Assembly (NCBI GenBank): GCA_025917655.1
Contig: CP084612.1
Location: forward strand, 992,001 to 1,056,000
Direction: 5' to 3'
Length of the DNA stretch: 64,000 nt
DNA from: Chlorella sorokiniana
Taxonomy: Eukaryota > Chlorophyta > Trebouxiophyceae > Chlorellales > Chlorellaceae
Of the stretch, positions 12,193 to 22,006 are shown piece by piece (position 1 is the stretch's first letter; each line of letters opens with the position of its first letter). Made by a program: the position numbers and the translations under genes. Under the pieces are notes generated by a model, which saw only the letters and a list, made by a program, of their open reading frames with translations, did not search any database and was not told the origin of the DNA.

Positions 12193-15100
12193 TCACTCGC
12201 AGAGCACCTGCTCGCGCTGGGCTCGCTGCACCGCTGCGCCCCAGGTGAGGTAGGTGCAGGCGGCCTGCAGGGCCACCAGGCCAAGGGCCACCCGAACCAG
12301 CAGGCGCTCACCACGCCCCTCCTGCAGGCGCCGCATGGGGAGGGGGTGGGGATTCAGCTGAGGGCAGGTGCCGCGTGAGGAAACAGGGGGCAATGTAGGG
12401 CAGGGGCCGCGTGAGGGGGGAGTTAAAGGCAGCTCTGTATGAAATAGAGGGCAGTGAGCTGAGGGCAGGCGCTGCATACGGGAGAGGGCAGCCAGCTGCG
12501 GGCAGGTGCCGCCTGGGAAGCAAGGCCGCCGGCTGAGGGGCGGCGCGGCAGGCGCCGGGCGAGCCTGCGGCTCTCGGCCTGTGGCATCACCCGCAGGCAC
12601 TGCTCGGGGCGTCCTCCGCTTCGGTGCCGCCGTGGGCCGCGACGGCGGAGGCCAGCAGGGCGTCCCACTTGCTGCGCCACGCCTCCTTCGCCTGCAGAGC
12701 AAAGCGTGCCGGGAGGTGCTGGCTGGCGGTCAATCCAGAGCTCTCGGAACTCGGAACTCGAGCCCGGCCTGCTCACTGGCGATGGGCAGCTGCAGATCCG
12801 CCGACACCCCGCAGCACCCAGCTCACCGCGGCGGCGCTGGCGAGCGGCACCGCGAGATAGCCCCCTGCCTGCGCTGCTGCGGCTGTGGCCTGGCGGCCCA
12901 GCGCTTCCCTGAGCAGAGCCACGTCAGCGGGGTCGTGCAGCCCCTGGCCGGGCTCGCTGCAGGGGGAGGGAGGCAGGGCAGCAGGCAGCCACTGCGTGGG
13001 GGCAGGGGAGCAAGTGTTGCAAGGGGAAACTACACTCACAGCTCATCTTCACAGCCGCCCTCCCCCTCCCCCGAAGAAAAAAAAAGTTGTTGTGTTCACG
13101 CACAAGCGCACACACAAGTGGATGCGGCGCACAAGCCCGCTTAATGCGGGGCACCAGGCTCACCCGCTGAGCCCCCGTGCAGCAGCTCCTGCAGCTGGGA
13201 GTGCGTCAGCGGGGTGCCCCCCGCCCAAGCACCTGCTCCAGCTCCCTGCACGAAAGCGGGGCCATGCCAGACCGTCCGCACAGCGGCTGCGACCGCAACC
13301 TCGCATGCCCTTGCGGGCTGTGCCTGCGCCTCGTCAGCTGCCCCAGCTCCCACAGGCTGCCCAAGCAGCCTCTGTCGCAAAAAGCCTGCCTGCCGGCACT
13401 CTGCCAAACTCACCGCACAAACGCGCCCACGGCACGCATGCCCCTCTCCGCGTTTGCCACCACCTCCCCAAACTGCTCCGGGCCCAGCGGCGAGGTGCCC
13501 GCCAGGTGGCCCTCCAGGCGCCGCACAGCCTGCTCGGGTGCAAGGGAGCGGGTGTGCTCTGCCAGCTCAGCATCCAGCGGGTGTCCTGTGGAGGGGGCTG
13601 CCGCTCACTGTTCACCGCCTCTGCCCTGCTCTCTGCAGCCCACCTCCGACAGGCCGGTGAACAGGGCGGTCAGCCGAGCATCCAGCTCCCTCTTGTCCTG
13701 CTCCGTGAGGCGGTCTTCGCATGTGTGTGTGTGGGTGGGGGGGGAGGGGTGTTTGTGTGTGCTGGGGGCAGGGGGCAGCTCTGGAGTCGGGCTCAGCACC
13801 CGTTTCGGCACGACAGGCTGTCATCGGCATAGGAATCAGACCTGCAAGGCAAGCTGGTGAGCACTCCCCGCCAGCCAGGCATGGCCCGCACCTTGAACTG
13901 CCGCCTGCAGCTGCTTCAACGTGCCGCCCTCGGTCGTCTGCTCCCACAGCCGCTCCAGAGCCTGGCCAGCAGTAAGGGCCATTAGCGTCAGCCAAGCTGG
14001 CAGCTCATGAGGCAACTGTCCCGGGTCTGCCAGGCCGGCGTGAGCGCTTGCAAGGCATCCCCGGCACGTGTGCCCTGGCCGCGGAATGCTGTGCGGCGGC
14101 CAGCCACCTTCATTGCCTTGGCCTTCAGGGCGACCAGCTGGCGCTGCACGTACTGCGCATCTGTCGCGGGGCAGGGGCAGGGGCAGGGGCGTCACTTCAC
14201 CGAGGCCGAGGGCGTGCAGCAAACATTGTGGAGCTTGGCCAGTGCTGCCACCAGCGCACTCGGCTGCCACAGCAGCCGACCCGAATGCCAGGCATGCTGA
14301 GCCTGGTCATGCCGTGGCAGCAGAAGGCCCACCAGTGACCCGCCACAGCTCCCTCGAGTGCGCTTCGTCGGCATGCACGCTGTGCTCCCTGCCCAGCGTG
14401 CCCAGCGTGCCATCCAGCGCCGCCTGCTTGGCGGGCGAGAGCGCAGCAAGCGTGTGAGGCAGGCACCAGCGCTGATGTAAGGGCAGCGTGCCAGCCGTTG
14501 CCATCCAGGAGCTGGCAGCGGCAAAGACTCAGCAAAAACTGCAGGAAAAGGATGTAGGAGGGAGACACGACGACGCAGCAAGCAAGCGGCTGCAATCAGG
14601 GATCGAGTGCCCATCGCGGTGCGAGTCGGCGGAAGCGCTCACCAGCCGCAGCTGCACCGCCGACAGCAGGGTGTCTCGGGAGCCTTGCAGGGCATCCACC
14701 GCCCGCTCCGCCCGCCGCTGGATCTGGAGCAGCTCAGCCAGCGCACAGTCCACTCTCGCCTGGCGATCCACCTGGCAACACCGGCGGGAGTGGGGGTGGC
14801 TGGTGGGGGAGGGGAAATCGAAGGGGGCGGGGGATGGCAGGACCGATGTGCGACCTTATCATCTCACCGGCCCCACTGCTGGCAGGCAGGCGTTTTGTCT
14901 GGCTGCCCGGCAGGCAGCTGACGCCCACAGGGCCCCCACCTGCGCAACGTAGCCCACCGCGAGGGAGGACAGCAGCACGCCGCCGACGATGTGGCCCGCC
15001 AGGTGGCCGGTGTGCCGGAGCACGCAGCCGCTGACGCCCAGGCAGGCGGTCACGGTGGTGGCCAGGCCCAGCAGCAGGCCCAGCGCGGCGGTGGGGCCCT

Positions 15101-15473
15101 GGAGGTACAGCAGCGCCGCCAACGACAGCAGCTGGCCCGCCACGGCCTGCAGGGCGGGCGGGCAGCATGCGGGGCAGGGGCTTGTGCCTGTGGGCTCTGC
15201 AGGGCGGCGACGGGCGGGCGGCTGGCGGCCGGCACTGGCCCTGAATGAGTGGCTGAGCAGCAGCACAGCCAGCTTCGTGGCAACCTTGGCAGCCCCTGGC
15301 CTGGGCCAAGGCTGCCCTGGGACCACCGGCCTAGGCCTGGCACCCGCTGCTGCTGCAAACCTTGGCGGGCCAAGGGCTGCCACACCAACCTCTGCAGCAC
15401 ACAGGCCCTTGGCCCATCCCAGGAGCCGGGAGGCGTTCGCCTTCCGTTGATGGGGTGCCCCTCCCGTGCCCAT
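12193..15473 (-). CDS. hypothetical membrane and helical protein
   Basis: I do not recognise this protein. Reading 5' to 3' on the minus strand, an Ala/Arg-rich N-terminus that could be an organelle-targeting peptide is followed by a hydrophobic exon with two or three membrane spans (LLSLAALLYLQGPTAALGLL near 15070-15140, then HIVGGVLLSSLAVGYVAQ near 14940-15000). Next come helical exons: ALAELLQIQRRAERAVDAL near 14740, QYVQRQLVALKAKAMKVAG near 14110-14165, DRLTEQDKRELDARLTALF near 13665-13720, LAEHTRSLAPEQAVRRLEG near 13515-13575, LREALGRQATAAAAQAGGYL near 12865 and EAWRSKWDALLASAVAAHG near 12630-12690. A final exon has one more span (LLVRVALGLVALQAACTYL) before the stop at 12193-12195. The ATG at 15473 is the best available start but is uncertain. 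The same region may contain two genes instead of one. Confidence 0.45.
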
Positions 15474-15986
15474 GCTCCCTCTTGTTGGCCAAATCTTCGG
15501 GCCCACAGGCGATGCTTCACAGCAGGAGCGGATTGCGAGCCCAAGAGCAGCAAGCAGCGTCGGGGTGGGCGGCGCCAGCGGTGCAGCAGTACGACACGTG
15601 CCGCTCCGACGTTTGCTGTTGCAGTCGGCGGCTGCTCGTCTGCCCGTGGCCTGCCAAGGCAGCGCAGAGGAGCGCACACAGGGTTACAGGAAGAGGGGGC
15701 CGAGCTCAAGGGGGAGGGCTTGTGCAGAGGAAGGCAGAGGGGCGCTGGGGGCTGACCGAAAGCGCCGGCTGCAGGGTTGTAGGGGGCCAGCCAGCCACGG
15801 CAAACAGGGTACAACAACTGAAACAACGACAGGTGCCATGCACAAGAAGGCATCAGAGTGCAACGGGGACACAGAGAGAGGCCTGCAAGCAGACTTTACA
15901 CGGGCGCTGCCGGGAGGGGGGCGGCGGGTTGGCGGCAGTGCCGGGATACATGGCGGGAGGGTGCCAAAGTAGGCACCCGCACCGCC
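15474..15986. other. spacer between two same-strand minus genes
   Basis: This 513-bp stretch follows the stop of the upstream minus-strand gene (15987) and precedes the ATG chosen at 15473. TTACA at 15896-15900 is TGTAA on the minus strand, 87 bp past that stop, and suits its poly(A) signal. An ATG at 15853 on the minus strand is an alternative start for the downstream gene. Confidence 0.4.
15896..15900 (-). other. candidate poly(A) signal
   Basis: TTACA on the plus strand reads TGTAA on the minus strand, 87 bp beyond the stop codon of the gene ending at 15987. Confidence 0.45.
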
Positions 15987-16930
15987 TCAGAAATAGTACG
16001 TTATGCTGCCGTCGTCGTTTTCCACCCACCGCGCCTGCCCCTGCACCGTGTCCACGCCCTCGCCGCCGTCTGCCCCTGCAGCGCCTGCCTCTCCGCGTCG
16101 CTGCCCTGGCTGGGCGCCGCCGCCGCTTCCGCGGGCCCAGCACCCGCGTCCGCCCCCTCAGCGCTGCTGCCTGCCAGCGCGGCCTCCAGGCTGGCGGTGG
16201 CCTCGGCGGTGTCTGCCGCCGCCATCTCCCAGGAGCGAGACACGCGGCGGCGCCACTCCTCAACCTGGCGGCGGCGCTGCGCCTCGGCGGGGCCCTCGCT
16301 CCCGCCCGGCGGCGGCCCGCCCTCGGGCGGCGGCGGCGGGAAGAGCGGCGGCAGCACCTCCGCCTCTGGCTTGCTGTCACGCTGCGGCTTGTTGACCACA
16401 GCGCGGATCATCTCCTGCTCGGCCTTGAAGAAAGCATCCTGCGCGATGATGCCCAGGAAGGAGTCGAGGCCCAGGCCGGAGCCTGCACGCACCCCGCCGC
16501 CGCCCAGCATCCCGCCAGCTGGCGCGGCCGCCTCCGCGGGCGGCAGGCTCGCCGCGCTGGCCGCCCCCGCGGCTGCCGCTGCCTCGGCCGCCGCCGCCGC
16601 CTCGGCTTCTGCGGCGGCTTCGGCAGCTGCATCCCTCAGGGAGGTCGGGGCGCGTCCAGGCTGGCGCTGATGCTGGCGCCGCCGCTGGCGCCGCCGCCGC
16701 CGCCGGGTGCGGACGCCGAAGGCGAGGACGGGCGCGGCAGCGGCGCCAGCCTGCGGCCCCACTCATCAGTCTTTCCTCCCGTCGCCGAGCTGACGGCTTG
16801 CCCGCCACGGGCGCCTGGCCGCCGCCGCCGGGCCTGGAGCTGCGGGTGGGAGGCGGGTGCGGAGGCTCCGGCTCGCCCTGCCCGCCGGATGGCCGCTGCC
16901 GCTGCGGCTGCTGCGTCGGCGGTTGCCGCC

Positions 16931-16961
<31 letters not shown>

Positions 16962-18149
16962 CACCCTCAGCAGCAGCTGGAACTGCTTGGCCGACACACC
17001 CTGCATCGCTTCCACCAGGCCCTCTGCAGAGGAAGGGAGGAGGGGAAGGGGGGGGGGAGAGCGCAAATAAGCATCAAGAAACTGAGAGGAGCAGGAGGAG
17101 CGACGAGGCACTGCCAGGCAACACTTGAAACGGGCGCGCCTCTCCGCCGTCCGCAGCGTTCAAGTATAAGGGTGGTACGGAAGACAGACAAAGCATGTTT
17201 GCAGTGGAGCGCTTGGTCAGACTCGCATTGCGAACGAGGAGAAGAAGCAAGCGCGCAGGGAAGGAGGGCTTGCCCCCCCTCTTGCCCCCCCCCCACACAC
17301 TTCACATGCTTATACCCACAACCTACACAGAACTTAAAACATAACCAGGACACGCACCTGTGTCCCGGATGTCCCCTTCCAGCCGCTCCAGCCGCTGCGC
17401 CAGGACCACCAGCGCCTCGCCCTGCTGCCCCGCCGCCGCCTGCAGCTGCTGCAGCGGCAGCTTGGAGTCGCGTGCCGCCAGGCGGCTGCGCAGCGCCAGC
17501 TTGTCCAGCTGGCGGGACGCCGCCTCCAGTGCTGCTGCCTGCTGGCCCACCACGCCCTCCAGGCGCGCCAGGCGGGCCGCCACCTGGCCGCCGGGCGCGC
17601 GGGAGCCCCGGCGGGCTGCAGCGGCAGCGGGGGAGGGGGAGGTGAGGGGCAAGGCCAGTTGAACGCTGATATGAGCTATCAAAGGCACTGCGGCTTGCCC
17701 TGGCAGCACACGTTGAGCAGAACAGCGCACCTGGCGCTGCCGCCAGCGAGCCAGCTGCGCAGGCGACCCAGCAGCAGCGCCGCCACGAGCGGCAAGGTGA
17801 GCAGCAGGTTGGCGCCGGGCTGTGGGAGAGTCGGAGGAGGCGCAGGTGGAGGCACCACCTGGGCCGCTCGGCGGCCAGCGATGCCTCGCTGCTGCTCCTG
17901 CTGCTGCTGCTGAGCTTTCCAGGCGGTGAGCTGCTGGCGCTGCGCCGCGGCCGCGCTGACGTGGGCGCCCACAGCGAGGACGAGCGCCACCGTCTCAAGC
18001 GTCTGCAACACTTGTGGTGCAGGCTTATCGACACTCGATGTTGCTGGGCTTTTGTGAGCGCAAACAACCGCAATGAAAGCCCTAGGTCGGGCTGGCTGCC
18101 GATGGGAGGCTTGGGCAGGGAGCCCCAACGGCCGCCGTGTGGCAATCAT
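15987..18149 (-). CDS. hypothetical protein, predicted plastid membrane/coiled-coil
   Basis: I do not recognise the family. The ATG at 18149 opens an N-terminus rich in Arg, Ala, Pro and Ser and free of acidic residues for about 40 residues, as expected of a chloroplast or mitochondrial transit peptide. A weak hydrophobic stretch (TVALVLAVGAHVSAAAA) and a clear one (LLLTLPLVAALLLG, near 17780-17825) suggest membrane attachment. The next exon (about 17365-17610) is a long amphipathic helix with ARLARLEGVVGQQAAALEAA and LAQRLERLEGDIRDTG, likely a coiled coil. Later exons carry AMQGVSAKQFQLLLRVVEQ plus a Gln tract (CTG repeat on the plus strand at 16931-16957), low-complexity Ala/Pro regions, LGLDSFLGIIAQDAFFKAEQ, and the acidic C-terminus WVENDDGSITYYF with stop 15987-15989. 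Frame changes between 16400 and 16800 suggest single-base errors. Confidence 0.6.
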
Positions 18150-18672
18150 GAGGTCGAGGAAGACCTAAGGTCCGAAATGAAATGGTGAAGGGACTCACAG
18201 GAGGCCCCGATCAGCTCTCCCATCCCCGCTTGTCGTGCAGGTCTGTTTTGGAAAGCGACGAGATGCGAGCCTCAAGGCCAGCTCCCAAGGCGTCCCGGGC
18301 ATTCGTTCCGTCATCAGGACCCTGTCAGCGCGGGTCGAGACGTGCACCGCCCAGCGGCCACTCCTTCACAGAAAAAGCTGCATGTCATGAAGGCGCTGCT
18401 TTGACCTGCCTCCGTTGAGGGTGCCAACACCTGCAGAAGTCAGGGATAAACAGCCTACACCGCGGTCACCCTTCACCGGCAGCGCAGGGGCTCCGCACCG
18501 CCCCTGGCATCATCCCCGCCCTATCTGTGGGCACGCTACGTATTGAGGGCTCATCAGCCATTGACCAGGTGAGTTGCCTTCCGATGAGGGTGTCGGCGGC
18601 CCGTCAGCCTGCAGTCCAAGCCCACTTCAAACGGGCATGGGGGCCATCCCTGCCTTGCCCTCACCCGCAGCC
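18150..18672. promoter_or_regulatory. shared divergent promoter region
   Basis: This 523-bp interval separates two divergently transcribed genes (minus gene starting at 18149, MADS gene starting at 18673), so it must hold both promoters. A CAG acceptor-like site at 18668-18670, directly before the MADS ATG, suggests a spliced 5' leader. I could not identify a TATA box or named element. Confidence 0.5.
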
Positions 18673-20880
18673 ATGGAAGGACGGGGAGTGCGCATAGAGC
18701 GCATAGCGGACCACAAGCTACGCGAGGTGAGGCGGGCGTGCTGGGTGGCTCCCAGGCCTGCTCACAGAAGTGCTGTGCCGCCGCACAACAAGGGCCGCAG
18801 CCTCGCGGCCGGGCCGCTTCTTTGGGCAATGCCCGCCCAACAGCATGCAAAGCTGGCTTGCTGTGGAATCACCAGGCTTTCGTCCAAGCGCATGAGCTTC
18901 GCCACAGTTGACACAGCTGGGCGCGGCGTCCCAGCACCCATCCACCCGCCCCTGTCCCCCACCCCCGCCTGCCAGGCCGTGTTCCGCCGCCGCAAGAACG
19001 GGCTGCTGCGCCGCGCCATGGAGCTCAGCGTGATGGCCGACTGCGACGTGGCGGTGCTGGTGTTCCACGGCTCCTCGGGTGGGCCAGGCTGGGGGCCCTG
19101 CGCTGGGTGGCCGCACCGGCCAGCCCCCCCTCCTGTCTCCTCCTCGCCGCTGGCTGCCTACGCCCACCGCACACGCCGCACTGATCTTCCCGAGCCCTTC
19201 CCCCGCGCGCCGCCGCCCGCAGGCGCTCTTACCCAGTACTCCAGCTCGCCCATCGGCGGCATGCTGCAGCGCTTTGCGCGCGCCTGCGGCAAGCCACACG
19301 AAACTTACACCAACGAGGACGTGAGGCCCCGCTGCGCGCTGGTGCTGGTGCTGGTGCTAATTTGGCAGCCCACGCCCATGGAGAGGGCTTGGAGGAGGCT
19401 CACATGATGCACGCTGCAGGGGCGGTCCACCAATGCGGTTCTCCGCTGAAGGAAGCTGAGTGTTGCCCTGCAATGCCCCTCCCCCCCCACCCCCACCCCC
19501 TTGCGCAGCTGTACAGCCACCACGTGCTGGCCCAGCTCGCGGCGGACGCTGACGAGGCGGCGGGGGCGAGCGCCAAGCGCACGCGCACCCCCCCTCCTTC
19601 TGGGCCGCCAAGGCCGCGCTGGAGCGGCAGCAGCGCCAGCCCAACGGCTGGCATGCTGGCGGCGGCGGCGGCGGCCAGGGGGAGGGCGTGGGGGCCGCGC
19701 CGCGCGAGGGCAAGCGTCGGCGCACTGAGGAGGGGCAGCAGGCGGGCGGCGAGGAGGGCCGCAAGGCAGCCTCCCCCTCCCCATCCGACTTCAGGTGCGG
19801 CGGGCGGGCTGTCTCGCTGTGCACGCAGCCTCGCCCAAGTATACCATGCCGCAGCACCAAGCGGAGGTCACCAGCTTTGCGAGTGACTGACCCCTTCCCC
19901 TCCTCCTCCGCCCTCCCCTCATACGCTGCGCAGCGACCTCGACCGCCAGGCCGCCGCGCTGGCTGAGCTGGCAGAGGGGGAGGCCTGCCCGCTGACCCCC
20001 GCTCCAGCCTTGCCTACCAGCGCATCGCCCGCGAGTTCGACCGCCTGGTGGCGCGGGTGGGTGGCGGGGGAAGGGGCCGCGGCTGCCTGGGCAGCAAGGG
20101 GGCCGGAGCAACTGTGAGCGGAACGTTACTGTTGCAACAGTTGAACCAGCAAAGGGGGCGCATGAAGGGGCAGGTGCCTCCCTGCCCACGCCCTGTCGCC
20201 GAGCGGCAGGCTCTGGGCTGCCGCGCTGGTGGGCCGCCTGTGTGCCTGTGTGGGTACCGTGCTGGCGCTGAGCCCGCTCGTGCCGCGGCATGCAGGCGCG
20301 GGAGGAGATGGAGACGGCAGAGGCCCTGGCAGCAGTGGCGGAGGAGGATGGCGAGGAGGAGCAGGAGGGGGCGGCTGACGAGGAGGGGGCGCGGCTGAGG
20401 AGGCGGTGGCGGCGGGTGGCGGCTCCACGCCTGCTGGGCACATCGCAGCAGGCACGCCCGCCGCAGGCGAGGCCGCGGCAGCCACACCCACGACGGAGGA
20501 GGGTGAGGGGCCGGCTGCGGACGTGGCGGGCGACGGCGACGTGGAAATGACAGAGGCGGCCGGCGCGGCGGCGGCAGTCCACGCGCCAGCCGTTGAGCCG
20601 CCCGCGTCGCCGCCTCCGCCGCTGGCCGAGTCGCCGGGCTCCCGAGAAGTGGAGCACCCCACGCCCTCCTTGTCCGCCCTCCCCCTGTCTGCCGGCCAGC
20701 CAGACCAGCAGAACACGCCGAGCACGCCCGCCCCGGCCGGTGTGCCGGCTGCAGCCGACGCTGCGCTCGCGCCCAGCCGCCCCAGCACAAACGGCGCCCT
20801 GCCGTCGCTGTCCGCTGCGGCTGGGCCGGGCTCCGGGCACCAGCAGCCGCAGCTTCAACAGCTGCAGCAGCTTCACCAGT

Positions 20881-20916
<36 letters not shown>

Positions 20917-21494
20917 CCCTGCAGCTCCCTGCGGGGTGGTGAGGGGCACGGCTGTGGGCCCCTCCCGCGCGCGACGCTGCCGGCCGGCGCGCCACACCTT
21001 GTCCTGCCCCCGGCATGCAGCTGCCCAAGGGGCGCTGGCCCAGCTGCCTGCAGCCGCACGCATGCAGCTGGGCGCGCTGCCGCGGGGCGGCGGCTACGTG
21101 CTGCGGCCCGTGGCTGTGCCCATGGTCGGAGGGGGCGGCGGGCGGCGGCGGCGGCGCCGGCCAGCAGCAGCAGGGCATGATGCTGCAGCTGCAGCCGGTG
21201 GCCATGCAGCCGGGGCAGCTGCAGCAGTACCAGCGTCTGCTGTTGCAGCAGCAACAGCAGCTGGCAGCCATGCATGCAGCCGCAACCAAGGCCGCGCACC
21301 TCAACGCCGCTGCGGCGGTTGCGCAGCAGCAGCAGCAGCAGCCCGCGCAAGCCTCACAGCCGGGGCAGCCGCAGCAGCAGTCGGCAGGCGATGAGGTTGT
21401 TCTGCCCATAGTGTCGCAGCCGCACGTGCAGCTGCCGCAGGAGCAGCAGCGGCCACAGCCTGGGCACGATGCCGTTGCCGATATGCTGGCTTGA
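18673..21494 (+). CDS. MADS-box transcription factor, MEF2 type
   Basis: MADS-box proteins bind CArG-like DNA as dimers. The domain is split over three exons that join cleanly: 18673-18726 (MEGRGVRIERIADHKLRE), 18976-19078 (FRRRKNGLLRRAMELSVMAD, then CDVAVLVFHGSS) and 19223-19320 (GALTQYSSSPIGGMLQRFAR, then PHETYTNED). Signatures are RIERI, RRKNGLLRRAMELSVM and the CDV strand, closer to MEF2/type II than to SRF. A fourth exon begins at 19509 (LYSHHVLAQLAADADEA). Adding one C to the 7-C run at 19588-19594 joins it to AAKAALERQQRQPNGW. The remaining two thirds is low complexity: acidic, Ala/Pro and Gln-rich, with 11 CAG codons at 20883-20915, as in activation domains. The stop is at 21492-21494. 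Downstream exon borders after 19800 are uncertain. A plant-type K domain is not evident. Confidence 0.82.
20883..20915 (+). repeat. (CAG)11 coding microsatellite
   Basis: Eleven CAG codons encode poly-Gln in the C-terminal region of the MADS protein. Several shorter CAG groups follow to about 21390. Confidence 0.9.
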
Positions 21495-21726
21495 CGCACC
21501 CAGCGTTCCTCATCTGCACATGCTGTGCAGCCACCCTTCTGCTGCACATGTGGAGCTCAGCTTAGCGAATGGGGCGCCCGCAGCAAGCTTTCCTCGTCCT
21601 TTCTGCGCTGCCACGCTCCGCAGCAGCCACACATTGCACACCCTTACGTGTCGTTCCACCTGCCCCATTTCTTACTCTTCCTGCCTGCTTTCTGCTCGCT
21701 TCTGTACATGTACACAGCTTCATCAT

Positions 21727-21731
21727 TGTAA
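21727..21731 (+). other. candidate poly(A) signal of MADS gene
   Basis: TGTAA occurs 233 bp after the MADS stop codon on the same strand. The whole 21495-21952 interval is a convergent 3' region without a recognised gene. Confidence 0.45.
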
Positions 21732-21941
21732 GGGCCATGAGCCAGCAGTGTTGCGCGGGCGTGCATGTATACGCTAAAGGACACTAGGGAAACAGGTGAG
21801 GGATCCAGACCTTGCAGATGTGGTGCTATCAGGAACTGCCAGTGCCGCTGGGTTCCCCAGGCTCTGGCATGGCGCCTGATGGCAAGCATCCTTGTGCTGA
21901 GGCGCGCGTGCTTCCGTGAATCAGCGGTTGGCGGCACGGCG

Positions 21942-22006
21942 CGCCGACAGCATCAAGCGATGCCCAGCATCTGCATCAGGTCGTCAATCTCCTCCTCGGC
22001 GGGGGC
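21942..22006 (-). repeat. 65-bp segment shared with paralogue B (copy A)
   Basis: Its reverse complement is identical over 65 bp to 32496-32560. It encodes the last residues APAEEEIDDLMQMLGIA of paralogue A, the TGA stop and 11 bp of 3' flank. Identity stops abruptly on both sides. Confidence 0.95.

Noticed and set aside
15362-17128. 588-codon plus-strand open frame
   Set aside because: It is antisense to the minus gene with a transit peptide, coiled coil and WVENDDGSITYYF end, and its product is low complexity.
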